The position numbers and the translations under genes are program-made. This document shows positions 14,805 through 21,052 of a stretch of 21,052 nt of DNA, piece by piece; positions within the stretch are counted from its first letter, which is position 1, and every line of letters starts with the position of its first letter. The notes beneath the pieces are model-generated. The model did not search any database, had not been told where the DNA came from, and was given only the letters and a program-made list of their open reading frames with translations. The DNA lies in NCBI GenBank assembly GCA_007125255.1, contig SLDM01000408.1, forward strand, positions 1 to 21,052, in the 5' to 3' direction. Origin of the DNA: Phycisphaerales bacterium. GTDB taxonomy: Bacteria > Planctomycetota > Phycisphaerae > Phycisphaerales > SM1A02.

Positions 14805-16211
14805 ATGTCCAGGACCGCTCCGCCACCGACCGACGCGCCGCTCATGCTTTCCGTTTCCGGCATGCGGGGGATCGTCGGCAAGACCCTCACCCCGGTCGTC
14901 GCGGCCGAGTACGCCGCGGCGTGCGGCAGCTTCTTTCGTGAGCAGTCCGGCCGCGACAACCCGATCGTCTGCCTCGGACGCGACTCCCGACCGTCGGGGG
15001 AGATGCTCAGCGCCGCCGCCGGGGCCGGCCTGGCCGCCGTCGGTTGCCGGGTCATTGATCTCGGCATTGTCATGACCCCCACCGCGGGCGTGATGATCGA
15101 CCAGCACCGCGCCGCCGGCGGACTCATCATCACCGCTTCCCACAATCCCGGTGAATGGAACGGCATCAAGTGCCTCGATTCCGACGGCGTGGCTCCGCCC
15201 CCCGAACAGATTGAACTCGTGCTGAAAAGATTCCATGGCAAGCAGTTCGAGTATCTTCCCGCCGAAGCGATTCCGCCGACTTCACGCGATGACCGCGCGA
15301 CCCAGGAGCACGTCGAGCGCGTCCTGCGGTCGATTGATCCGGAACCGATTCAGAAGAAGAAGTTCAAGGTCGTGCTCGATTCGGTCAACGGCGCGGGCGG
15401 GGCAGCGGGACGCATGCTGCTCGAAGCGCTGGGGTGTGAGCTGGTTCACCTCTACGCCGAACCGACGGGCCAATTCGCGCACACGCCCGAACCGACCGAG
15501 GAGAACCTGACCGAACTGGCGGAACGCACCGCCGTGGAGCGCGCCGCGTGCGGCTTCGCCCAGGACCCCGATGCCGACCGCCTCGCCATTGTCGATGAGA
15601 ACGGCCGGTACATCGGTGAGGAGTACACGCTGGTTCTCTCCGCGTGGCAGATGCTCGAAGAAGGGGGACCGTGCCCGATGGCGGCGAACCTCTCGACCAG
15701 CCGCATGATCGACGATCTCGCGGAGCGCTATCCCGGCGCCTCCGTCCACCGCGCGGCGGTCGGCGAGGCGAACGTCGCCCAGGCGATGAAACAGCACAAC
15801 GCGATCATCGGCGGAGAAGGCAACGGCGGCGTGATCCGCCCCGAGATCACCTGGGTGCGCGACAGCCTGAGCGCGATGGCGCTGGTGCTCGGGCTCCTCG
15901 CGTCGAAGAATCGATCGGTCAGCTCACTGATCGGCGAACTGCCGCGCTACGCCATGATCAAGCGCAAGCTGGATCTCGCCCGCGTCGGCGGCCGTGATGC
16001 GGTCGGGCCGATCCTGGCGCGGGTGGCCGATGCGTTTTCCGATCAGAACTGCAACACGACCGATGGCGTCCGCATCGACTGGCCCGACCGCTGGGCGCAT
16101 CTTCGCCCGAGCAACACCGAACCGATTGTGCGCCTGATCGTCGAGGCGCCGGACGAAGCGGCGGCGGCAGAACTGGCCGACAAGGTCGCCGCAGCCGCGG
16201 GAATTGAATAG
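14805..16211 (+). CDS. glmM: Phosphoglucosamine mutase / alpha-D-phosphohexomutase family enzyme
   Basis: A 468-residue four-domain phosphohexomutase. GlmM interconverts glucosamine-6-P and glucosamine-1-P on the way to UDP-GlcNAc, the substrate of LpxA and peptidoglycan synthesis. Motifs: SGMRGIVG (N-terminal loop), active-site TASHNPGEWNGIK with phosphoserine Ser112, magnesium loop DPDADR (254-259), sugar-binding loop GGEGNGG (336-342) and phosphate-binding RPSNTEPIVR (434-443). The GEGNGGVI loop and overall pattern resemble archaeal-type GlmM rather than E. coli GlmM; phosphomannomutase or phosphoglucomutase activity cannot be excluded. ATG 14805 is the only sensible start; no strong ribosome binding site is seen. 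Element B begins about 18 bp after its stop. Confidence 0.9.
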   Translation: MSRTAPPPTDAPLMLSVSGMRGIVGKTLTPVVAAEYAAACGSFFREQSGRDNPIVCLGRDSRPSGEMLSAAAGAGLAAVGCRVIDLGIVMTPTAGVMIDQHRAAGGLIITASHNPGEWNGIKCLDSDGVAPPPEQIELVLKRFHGKQFEYLPAEAIPPTSRDDRATQEHVERVLRSIDPEPIQKKKFKVVLDSVNGAGGAAGRMLLEALGCELVHLYAEPTGQFAHTPEPTEENLTELAERTAVERAACGFAQDPDADRLAIVDENGRYIGEEYTLVLSAWQMLEEGGPCPMAANLSTSRMIDDLAERYPGASVHRAAVGEANVAQAMKQHNAIIGGEGNGGVIRPEITWVRDSLSAMALVLGLLASKNRSVSSLIGELPRYAMIKRKLDLARVGGRDAVGPILARVADAFSDQNCNTTDGVRIDWPDRWAHLRPSNTEPIVRLIVEAPDEAAAAELADKVAAAAGIE

Positions 16212-16228
16212 AGCACCTCGAAATCCGG

Positions 16229-16506
16229 GGAATCAGCGTCAGATCCGGGCGAGAAAGCGTCTACCGCGGAGGACGCGGAGAGCGCGGAGAAGGGCGGAGG
16301 AACGGCGTGACGGAGAAAAGGCACGAAGGGGTGCGGCTGCGAACCCCTCATTCCTGCTGATCAAGTAAAGCGGATTCCCGAAGCGCCCCCGAATGCCAGG
16401 AGAGATTGTTCACGCCAGCGAATCTTCTCAGCCTTCTCGAAGTCGGCGCCGCGTCCTCCGCGGTGAAACACCGTCACGCGCGAAACTGAATCCGGGATCC
16501 GCATCA
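16229..16506. repeat. Palindromic intergenic element, copy B
   Basis: Homologous to copy A. Left arm: GGAATCAGCGTCAGATCCGGG then TACCGCGGAGGACGCGGAGAG (16262-16282). Right arm: GCGTCCTCCGCGGTGAAAC (16452-16470), the reverse complement of the left core, then CTGAATCCGGGATCCGCATCAGG. Blocks shared with A in order include TGCTGATCAAGTAAAGCGGATTCCCGAAGCG (A: TGCTGGTCACTCAAGGCAGTTTCCTGAAGCG) and CGCCAGCGAATCTTCTCA (A: ATCAGCGAGTCTTCTCA). A central 6-bp hairpin (AGGGGT 16327-16332 / ACCCCT 16343-16348) sits where A has its hairpin. It lies between convergent glmM and the VOC gene, and the VOC stop codon (16504-16506) lies in its right end. Confidence 0.75.
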
Positions 16507-16869
16507 GGACGTGGTGACCAGGTGGATCACGTTGCACGGGCTGGCGATCCAGAAGCCGTGGAAACCGTCCGGGAGGTGTTCGATTTCATCGCGGCGCACG
16601 ATTTTGTGCTCAGCGAAGTGTCGGGAAGCGGCGTCGAGATCGTCGGTGGTCACTTCCAGCCAGGTTTCGGACTGGCTCAGGGTTTCGACGCGATCGATCC
16701 AGAGGACCTTTTCGCCGAAGGCAAAGCGTGTCGTGACGGTCGCGCTTTCAGTGTCGCCTTCGATCATGGCCAGCGCGAGCACATCCCGGTAGAACGCGAC
16801 GGTGGCCTCGTACTCGTGGGCAGGGACTTTCATCGCAATATTGCGGCCGGGCCTGAAGGTCGGGTTCAT
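16504..16869 (-). CDS. VOC superfamily (glyoxalase/bleomycin-resistance fold) protein
   Basis: A 121-residue single-domain protein starting MNPTFRPGRNIAMKVPAHEYEATVAFYRDVLAL, the familiar VOC beta-alpha opening, continuing FGEKVLWIDRVE, WLEVTTDDLDAASRHFAEHKI and ending FWIASPCNVIHLVTTS, with the usual GFWIxxPxGNxIxL-like last strands. VOC proteins are paired beta-alpha-beta-beta-beta modules, often metal-dependent; substrates vary widely and none can be assigned. Possible metal ligands are not clearly conserved. ATG 16869 is chosen because upstream codons run into repeat DNA (element C). No good ribosome binding site is seen. Its TGA stop lies inside the right arm of element B, so the extreme C-terminus borders repeat sequence. 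Confidence 0.82.
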   Translation of the reverse strand: MNPTFRPGRNIAMKVPAHEYEATVAFYRDVLALAMIEGDTESATVTTRFAFGEKVLWIDRVETLSQSETWLEVTTDDLDAASRHFAEHKIVRRDEIEHLPDGFHGFWIASPCNVIHLVTTS

Positions 16870-16892
16870 GATCGGAATTCTATGGGGGAAAG

Positions 16893-17242
16893 GGACGAAA
16901 GAACGGAGTGACGGAGTGACGGAGTGACGGAGTGACGAAGGGAGGAGGGCACCGAGGCGCGAAGGGGTTGAAGGATTCATTCTGCGTGTGGGGCGGGTCC
17001 GGTGCGCGGGACGTTCACGGCTCGCCTACATGCCGGGGCATCCGGTGGTGACTGGCCTTCTTACTTCGGTCCGGCGATTGTCCTTCCACCAGCGCACGGC
17101 CGACTCGCTGCGCTCGTTGGCCGTGGCACCCGGCGTTTTGGTGGGAAGGGCGGCATAAGGACTCTTGCCTCGGTCGTCCATCCCTCGGTGCCTCCGTGCC
17201 TATGTGCCTTCCAACACCCCTTCGTCACTTCGTCACTTCGTA
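16893..17242. repeat. Nested palindromic intergenic element, copy C
   Basis: The ~350 bp between the VOC and gnd genes hold no gene. Left end: four exact tandem copies of ACGGAGTG (16903-16934), then ACGAAGGG. Right end, read on the other strand: TTACGAAGTGACGAAGTGACGAAGGGG. These form long inverted arms. Further in, GGCACCGAGG-type repeats occur on both sides. At the centre, CCTTCCACCA (17082-17091) faces TGGTGGGAAGG (17139-17149), enclosing a perfect 7-bp stem CACGGCC (17095-17101) / GGCCGTG (17119-17125). The loop GACTCGCTGCGCTCGTT is also found (reverse-complemented, degenerate) near 750-770. Confidence 0.75.
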
Positions 17243-18771
17243 ACAGCAACGGTCACCTGCGGCCGCTCGGGATGCGGCCAGTCGATGTGGTACCACTGGC
17301 CCGCGGGTTGATCGGTGCGCTCGTAGGTGTGCGCGCCGAAATAGTCACGTTGCGCCTGAATGAGGTTCGCCGGCAGCACCGCGCTGCGGTAGCTGTCAAA
17401 GTAGGCAAGCGCGGAACTGAACGCGGGCGTCGGCACGCCGGCGCGAACGGCGGTGGCGATCACCTCACGCCACGATTCACCGCGCTCCTTGACCTGGCCG
17501 GAAAAATGCGGATCGAGCAGCAGGTTGGCGAGCTTCGGATCGCGTTCGTACGCTTCGGTGATCCGCTGCAGAAACCGGGCGCGAATGATGCACCCGCCGC
17601 GCCAGATCTTCGCGATCTCGCCGAAGTTGAACTGCCAGTCGTATTCGTGCTGCGCAGCGGCCATGAGCTGAAACCCCTGCGCATAGGCGCAGAGCTTCGA
17701 GCAGTACAGCGCATCCCGGACTGAAGCGACGAAGGCATCGCGATCGTCGGGCCGGCGGCGATCCGCCGCCGGCCGGTGATCATCGCCCAGTACGCGCGCT
17801 GCGGCTTCGCGTTCCGGCTTGATCGCGCTCATCGCGCGGGCGAAGACCGCCTCGGCGATGCTCATCGCGGGCACGCCGAGGTCCAAGGCATTTTCCGCCG
17901 TCCACCGGCCGGTGCCCTTCTGACCCGCCCGGTCGAGCACGACATCGACCAGCGGCCGGCCCGTGACGGGATCCTGCTGCTGCAGTATGTCCGCAGTGAT
18001 CTCGATCAGAAAGCTGTCCAGATCGCCCGCGTTCCAATCGGCGAAGATCGCGGCGATCTCCGGCGGCTCGAGTTCCGCAATCTCGCGCAGCAGGTGGTAC
18101 GCCTCGGCGATGAGCTGCATGTCGGCGTACTCGATACCGTTGTGCACCATCTTGACGTAGTGACCAGCGCCGTTCGGACCGATGTACGCGGTGCACGGCT
18201 CGCCTTCGGTGATCGGCTTTCCCGCTTCATAGTTTTCGTGCGGCCGGCCCGTTTTCGGATCGACCTTGGCGGCGATCGCTTCCCAGATCGGCTTGAGGCG
18301 CGACCACGCCTCAGGATCACCACCGGGCATCAGGGAGGGCCCGAAGCGCGCCCCGAGTTCACCTCCGGAGACACCCGAACCGAAGAATGTCAGCCGGTCG
18401 CGATACGCCTTCTCGCGGGCGATCGTGTCGGTCCAGAGGCTGTTGCCGCCGTCGACGACGATGTCCTCCGGCTGCAGCCCGGCTTCCAGGAGCGATTCGC
18501 AAACCGCATCGACCGGCGCACCGGCCTTGACAAGTACGATCACGATCCGCGGCGACTTCAGCGCGTTGACAAATGCTTCCAGTGATTCGCACCCGATGAT
18601 CGCGCCCGGCATCTCCGAGCCGCGACTCTGCGCGAACGCTTCGGTCACGCTCGCGGTGCGGTTGTAGACGGCGACACGATGGCCGTGATCGGCGAGGTTG
18701 AGCGCGAGGTTCTGGCCCATCACGGCGAGGCCGATCAGACCGACATCACAGGTGGCAGGTTCGGGTGGCAT
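17233..18771 (-). CDS. gnd: 6-phosphogluconate dehydrogenase, decarboxylating
   Basis: Oxidises and decarboxylates 6-phosphogluconate to ribulose 5-phosphate with NADP+ in the pentose phosphate pathway. The 512 residues compare with ~470 for the long bacterial form. Seen are the Rossmann motif [47 protein letters not shown], the catalytic segment [15 protein letters not shown] (Lys ~206, Glu ~213), [25 protein letters not shown] and the C-terminal [29 protein letters not shown] that reaches into the partner's active site. The extra length comes from two insertions: ~20 residues ([18 protein letters not shown]) before the catalytic segment, and ~16 residues at ~328-345 ([17 protein letters not shown]) encoded around a perfect hairpin. 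The stop TGA is part of the ACGAAGTG repeats of element C. Confidence 0.96.
   Translation of the reverse strand: MPPEPATCDVGLIGLAVMGQNLALNLADHGHRVAVYNRTASVTEAFAQSRGSEMPGAIIGCESLEAFVNALKSPRIVIVLVKAGAPVDAVCESLLEAGLQPEDIVVDGGNSLWTDTIAREKAYRDRLTFFGSGVSGGELGARFGPSLMPGGDPEAWSRLKPIWEAIAAKVDPKTGRPHENYEAGKPITEGEPCTAYIGPNGAGHYVKMVHNGIEYADMQLIAEAYHLLREIAELEPPEIAAIFADWNAGDLDSFLIEITADILQQQDPVTGRPLVDVVLDRAGQKGTGRWTAENALDLGVPAMSIAEAVFARAMSAIKPEREAAARVLGDDHRPAADRRRPDDRDAFVASVRDALYCSKLCAYAQGFQLMAAAQHEYDWQFNFGEIAKIWRGGCIIRARFLQRITEAYERDPKLANLLLDPHFSGQVKERGESWREVIATAVRAGVPTPAFSSALAYFDSYRSAVLPANLIQAQRDYFGAHTYERTDQPAGQWYHIDWPHPERPQVTVAVTK
17750..17774. repeat. Perfect 11-bp hairpin inside an insertion in gnd
   Basis: GGCCGGCGGCG (17750-17760), loop ATC, CGCCGCCGGCC (17764-17774). 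It lies in frame within gnd and encodes part of the segment [12 protein letters not shown], which is absent from typical 6-phosphogluconate dehydrogenases. It looks like a small palindromic element tolerated inside a coding region. Confidence 0.7.
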
Positions 18772-18820
18772 GCAGCAGCTCGTCGGAAGTGGACGGGGGT
18801 CCGGTCAGCGACCGGTTGGA

Positions 18821-20161
18821 TTACGGGAAGACCCCGCGCAGTTCGTAGACCTTCTTGATCTGCTCCAGAGCGGCACAGTAGCTGGCCGTCCGGCTGTCAC
18901 ATTCGTACTTGATCCGCGCGACCTTGACGCGACGGGCGGCAAGCACCATGTGCCGGTTCAACTCTTCATCAACCCGCTCCGCGGTCCACATGGTCGAACT
19001 CTTGTTCTGGACCCATTCGAAGTAGGAGACCGTCACGCCCCCGGCATTGCAGAGGATGGCGGGAAGGATCTCCACACCGCGCTGCATGAGCACCGCATCG
19101 CCTTCGGGGGTGGTCGGGGCGTTCGCGCCTTCGGCAACGACTTTGGCGTTGATCAGGCCGGCTTCCTTCGGCGTGATCATCTGCTCGAGTGCGGCGGGAA
19201 CCAGCAGATCGACGTGGAGGCTGTAAAAATCGTCGATGCTGATCGATTCGGCTTCGTCGTATCCCCCGACACCGCCGGTCCGGGCGACGTGCTCGGTCAA
19301 TGCTTCGGCATCAATGCCGCGATCACTGTGTATCGCGCCGGTATGATCCAGCACGCCGACGAGCGTCGCACCGAGCTCGGTAAGCAGCCGTCCGGTCCAG
19401 CCGCCCACGTTCCCGAAACCGATCACCGTGAACCTGCACTTGTGGATGTCGATGCCGAGTTCCGGGAGCATCTCCTGGAGGACATCGACCAGGCGCTGCC
19501 CGGTTGCCTTGTCGCGGCCGACCGAACCGCCCATCTCGACGGGTTTGCCGGTGACCACGCGGTGGGTGTCCTGCCGGCTGTGTTCGGGGCTCATGAGCTG
19601 GTAGGTGTCGGCGAACCACGCCATGATCTGGGCATTGGTGCCGACATCCGGGGCGGGAATGTCGTAGTCCGGCCCGATCTGATTGCTGATGGCGGTGCAG
19701 AACCGGCGGGTGACGCGCTTAAGCTCCTCCGCCGAAAGCTCGCGCGGATTGCATTTCACGCCGCCCTTTCCTCCGCCGAAGGGAACCTTGACCAGTGAGC
19801 ACTTCATGGTCATCAGCACCGCGAGGGATTTGACATCATCCAGCGAAACGTGCGGATGGAATCGGATGCCGCCCTTGTACGGCCCGAGCGCGTTGTTGTG
19901 CTGCACCCGGTACCCCTTGAACAGCGCGTGGTGCCCGTCATCCATGAGCACGGGAAAGTGCACCATGATTTCGTTCTTGGGCTGGGCGATGATGATCTTC
20001 TGGTGATGCCGCATCCCGATCAGCTCCGCCGCGATGAGGATCTGCTCGATCGTCTGGTGAAACAGGTTCGCCGGATCACGGACGATCTCCAGCTCCTCAA
20101 AAACGGCCGAGGGAAGATGCGGTGGGCTGGGGGGTGACGCGATAGACGTGGAGTCGTTCAT
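18821..20161 (-). CDS. gdhA: Glutamate dehydrogenase (Glu/Leu/Phe/Val dehydrogenase family)
   Basis: Catalyses reversible oxidative deamination of glutamate to 2-oxoglutarate and ammonia. The 446 residues fit the hexameric family. The dimerisation domain holds the substrate lysines: Lys96 in GPYKGGIRF, Lys120 in MTMKCSLVKVPFGGGKGG, and catalytic Lys132 in the same block; PAPDVGTN contains Asp172. The nucleotide domain has TVIGFGNVGGWTGRLL (~244-259), and VAEGANAPTTPEGD and ILCNAGGVTVSYFEWVQN follow, all canonical. The first ~25 residues (TSIASPPSPPHLPSAVF) are a Pro/Ser-rich extension. Leucine or phenylalanine dehydrogenase is less likely given the length and GGGKGG block. It lies 49 nt upstream of gnd on the same strand, so the two may be cotranscribed. 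The 330-bp upstream gap carries the CGGAAAACTTCCG palindrome. Confidence 0.94.
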   Translation of the reverse strand: MNDSTSIASPPSPPHLPSAVFEELEIVRDPANLFHQTIEQILIAAELIGMRHHQKIIIAQPKNEIMVHFPVLMDDGHHALFKGYRVQHNNALGPYKGGIRFHPHVSLDDVKSLAVLMTMKCSLVKVPFGGGKGGVKCNPRELSAEELKRVTRRFCTAISNQIGPDYDIPAPDVGTNAQIMAWFADTYQLMSPEHSRQDTHRVVTGKPVEMGGSVGRDKATGQRLVDVLQEMLPELGIDIHKCRFTVIGFGNVGGWTGRLLTELGATLVGVLDHTGAIHSDRGIDAEALTEHVARTGGVGGYDEAESISIDDFYSLHVDLLVPAALEQMITPKEAGLINAKVVAEGANAPTTPEGDAVLMQRGVEILPAILCNAGGVTVSYFEWVQNKSSTMWTAERVDEELNRHMVLAARRVKVARIKYECDSRTASYCAALEQIKKVYELRGVFP

Positions 20162-20266
20162 GATGAAGGGCGAACCCGTCGCGGTAGAAAACAGGGTGAA
20201 CGCCGCGGCCGCGACAGATCGACCAGCGACGAAAGGGACATTCGGCAGGCCGGATCATATCCGATG

Positions 20267-20279
20267 CGGAAAACTTCCG
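20267..20279. promoter_or_regulatory. 13-bp palindrome CGGAAAACTTCCG, second copy
   Basis: Identical to 5880-5892 and likewise in a gap between divergent genes, 106 nt upstream of the gdhA start. Candidate operator for an unidentified regulator. Confidence 0.35.
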
Positions 20280-20296
20280 AAACGATTCAGCGCCAA

Positions 20297-20320
20297 TACC
20301 GGTACCGGTGCCGGTGCCGG
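20297..20320. repeat. Four tandem TRCCGG hexamers
   Basis: TACCGG TACCGG TGCCGG TGCCGG, contiguous, in the gap upstream of the dockerin-repeat gene. Each pair of units is itself near-palindromic. Could be simple slippage or a multi-site operator. Confidence 0.6.
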
Positions 20321-20491
20321 GGCGAACTCGGTGAGCCGGCGGCCGGACCCGCTAGAATAGCCTGGTGCGGTTTCACCGGAGCAACACGCATGGGACCTGT
20401 CCTCCGAGAAAGTGATGCGGGGGCCCCGCCGGCCGAACCACCAATCCAGCCGGCCGTCAAGCCGGCGAGAAAATCCGAGAGGACTCACGTC

Positions 20492-21052
20492 ATGGGTGTG
20501 GTCATGAAGATCAGGCGATTTCCAACGGTTGGGCGCCAGGGTCCGCGCCGCACGTGTTCGCTCGCGCGGGCCGCGTGCATCGCGTGCGTTGCCTTCGGCG
20601 TCAGCATGAAGGCTTCGGCCGAGCCCTGCCCACCACGGGCGGATCTGAACGGCGATGGCCAGGTCAACGTGACGGATCTGCTCACGCTTCTTGATCAATG
20701 GGGGCCGTGTCCGGCGCGTGAAGCGTGTCCCGCCGACCTGACCCTGAGCGGGAGCGTCGGCACCGGCGACCTGCTGATGCTTCTTGAGAGTTGGGGTCCT
20801 GCGCCTACCTTTGATTACGGTGTTCGGTTTTCCGACCCGGAAGCACTCCAGATCGGCATGGAAATGCTCGGCATCGGCGATCCGATGACGCTGCCCCCCG
20901 CGATGTATGATCGCGTCGTCGACGACCAGCGGTTCATTCGGGATGCGGTCCCGTTCCTGGAAAGCCAGACGCACCAGCAGTCCTGGGACATCGACCGGTT
21001 CATGGTCCGAATCGACCCGGCGGACGATCTCGGTTCGTACCACTGCCGGAAC
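20492..21052 (+). CDS. Secreted dockerin-like (EF-hand) repeat protein, 3' end outside window
   Basis: The frame is open from the ATG at 20492 to the last base (187 residues) with no stop. The start has AGAGGA 8 nt upstream; an in-frame ATG at 20390 with GGAG upstream would add 34 polar residues, and ATG 20504 is also possible. Residues ~1-43 form a Tat/Sec-like basic then hydrophobic leader (ARAACIACVAFGVSMKASA) with likely cleavage before EPCPP. Two dockerin-type repeats follow: ADLNGDGQVNVTDLLTLLDQWGPC and ADLTLSGSVGTGDLLMLLESWGP; the first has a full Asp/Asn calcium loop, the second has lost most ligands (LSGSVGTGD). This arrangement at the N-terminus matches the dockerin-like modules of Phycisphaerae exported proteins. 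The rest (FDYGVRFSDPEALQIGMEMLGIGDP...) is not recognised, so the catalytic or binding function is unknown. Confidence 0.85.
   Translation, partial: MGVVMKIRRFPTVGRQGPRRTCSLARAACIACVAFGVSMKASAEPCPPRADLNGDGQVNVTDLLTLLDQWGPCPAREACPADLTLSGSVGTGDLLMLLESWGPAPTFDYGVRFSDPEALQIGMEMLGIGDPMTLPPAMYDRVVDDQRFIRDAVPFLESQTHQQSWDIDRFMVRIDPADDLGSYHCRN

Larger units (their letters stand above)
20162..20491. other. Divergent promoter region between gdhA and the dockerin-repeat gene
   Basis: About 330 bp without a convincing gene. It holds the 13-bp palindrome at 20267-20279, four tandem hexamers of TRCCGG at 20297-20320 (TACCGG twice, then TGCCGG twice), and a TAGAAT at 20353-20358 that could be a -10-like sequence for the rightward gene, though no convincing -35 is seen. 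Short GCCGGC inverted repeats lie at 20428-20465. Confidence 0.5.

Noticed and set aside
20148..20360. A 70-codon plus-strand frame between gdhA and the dockerin gene
   Set aside because: It overlaps the gdhA start, runs through the TRCCGG hexamers and other apparent regulatory sequence, and has no recognisable protein features.

Overview
The window looks like a chromosomal segment of a high-GC, Gram-negative, Planctomycetota-type bacterium, most likely Phycisphaerae-like. This is inferred from several features: an LpxA gene (lipid A synthesis, so an outer membrane); a secreted protein with paired dockerin-like repeats of the form DLNGDGxVxxxDLLxLLxxWGPC; a small membrane protein with a CxxCGYSL...CSECG zinc ribbon; a very long PQQ-type propeller protein; and a type IV pilus/type II secretion gene block with oversized pilin-like proteins. 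No rRNA, tRNA, CRISPR array, transposase or phage gene was recognised.

Layout. 1-590: 3' part of lpxA (+). 591-942: repeat-rich convergent junction. 943-1260: gene for an extremely acidic protein (-) built from GAC/GAT/GAG triplets. 1539-5879: a 1446-residue exported PQQ-like beta-propeller protein (-). 5979-7023: a small DUF5658-like membrane protein and an LEA14-type lipoprotein (+). 7024-7337: a palindromic repeat element at a second convergent junction. 7338-13391 (-): a pilus/secretion cluster, transcribed pilT, pilC/gspF, a PilV-like pilin, a ~794-residue PilX-like protein with calcium-loop motifs, and a PilW/GspJ-like pilin whose start overlaps the preceding stop. 13654-14712 (-): a COG0720 pterin synthase-like protein and a zinc-ribbon membrane protein. 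14805-16211: phosphoglucosamine mutase (+). 16212-17242: two further repeat elements around a VOC-family gene (-). 17233-18771: 6-phosphogluconate dehydrogenase (-). 18821-20161: glutamate dehydrogenase (-). 20492-end: secreted dockerin-repeat protein (+), cut off by the window.

Most genes are central metabolism, cell envelope or pilus functions. The clearest operon is the pilus block: PilC is the inner-membrane platform, PilT the retraction ATPase, and the three pilin-like proteins are candidate minor pilins or tip components. PilB, PilD, PilQ and a major pilin must be encoded elsewhere.

The most unusual content is between and inside genes. A family of degenerate 200-350 bp palindromic elements, with arms carrying CACCGCGGAGGACGCGG or tandem ACGGAGTG and a hairpin in the middle, lies at the convergent junctions and has become part of the ends of neighbouring genes. 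There is also a perfect 11-bp hairpin within an in-frame insertion in gnd, a COG0720 protein lacking the usual Cys and Asp-His catalytic residues, an almost purely Asp/Glu protein, and one 13-bp palindrome present in two different divergent promoter regions.
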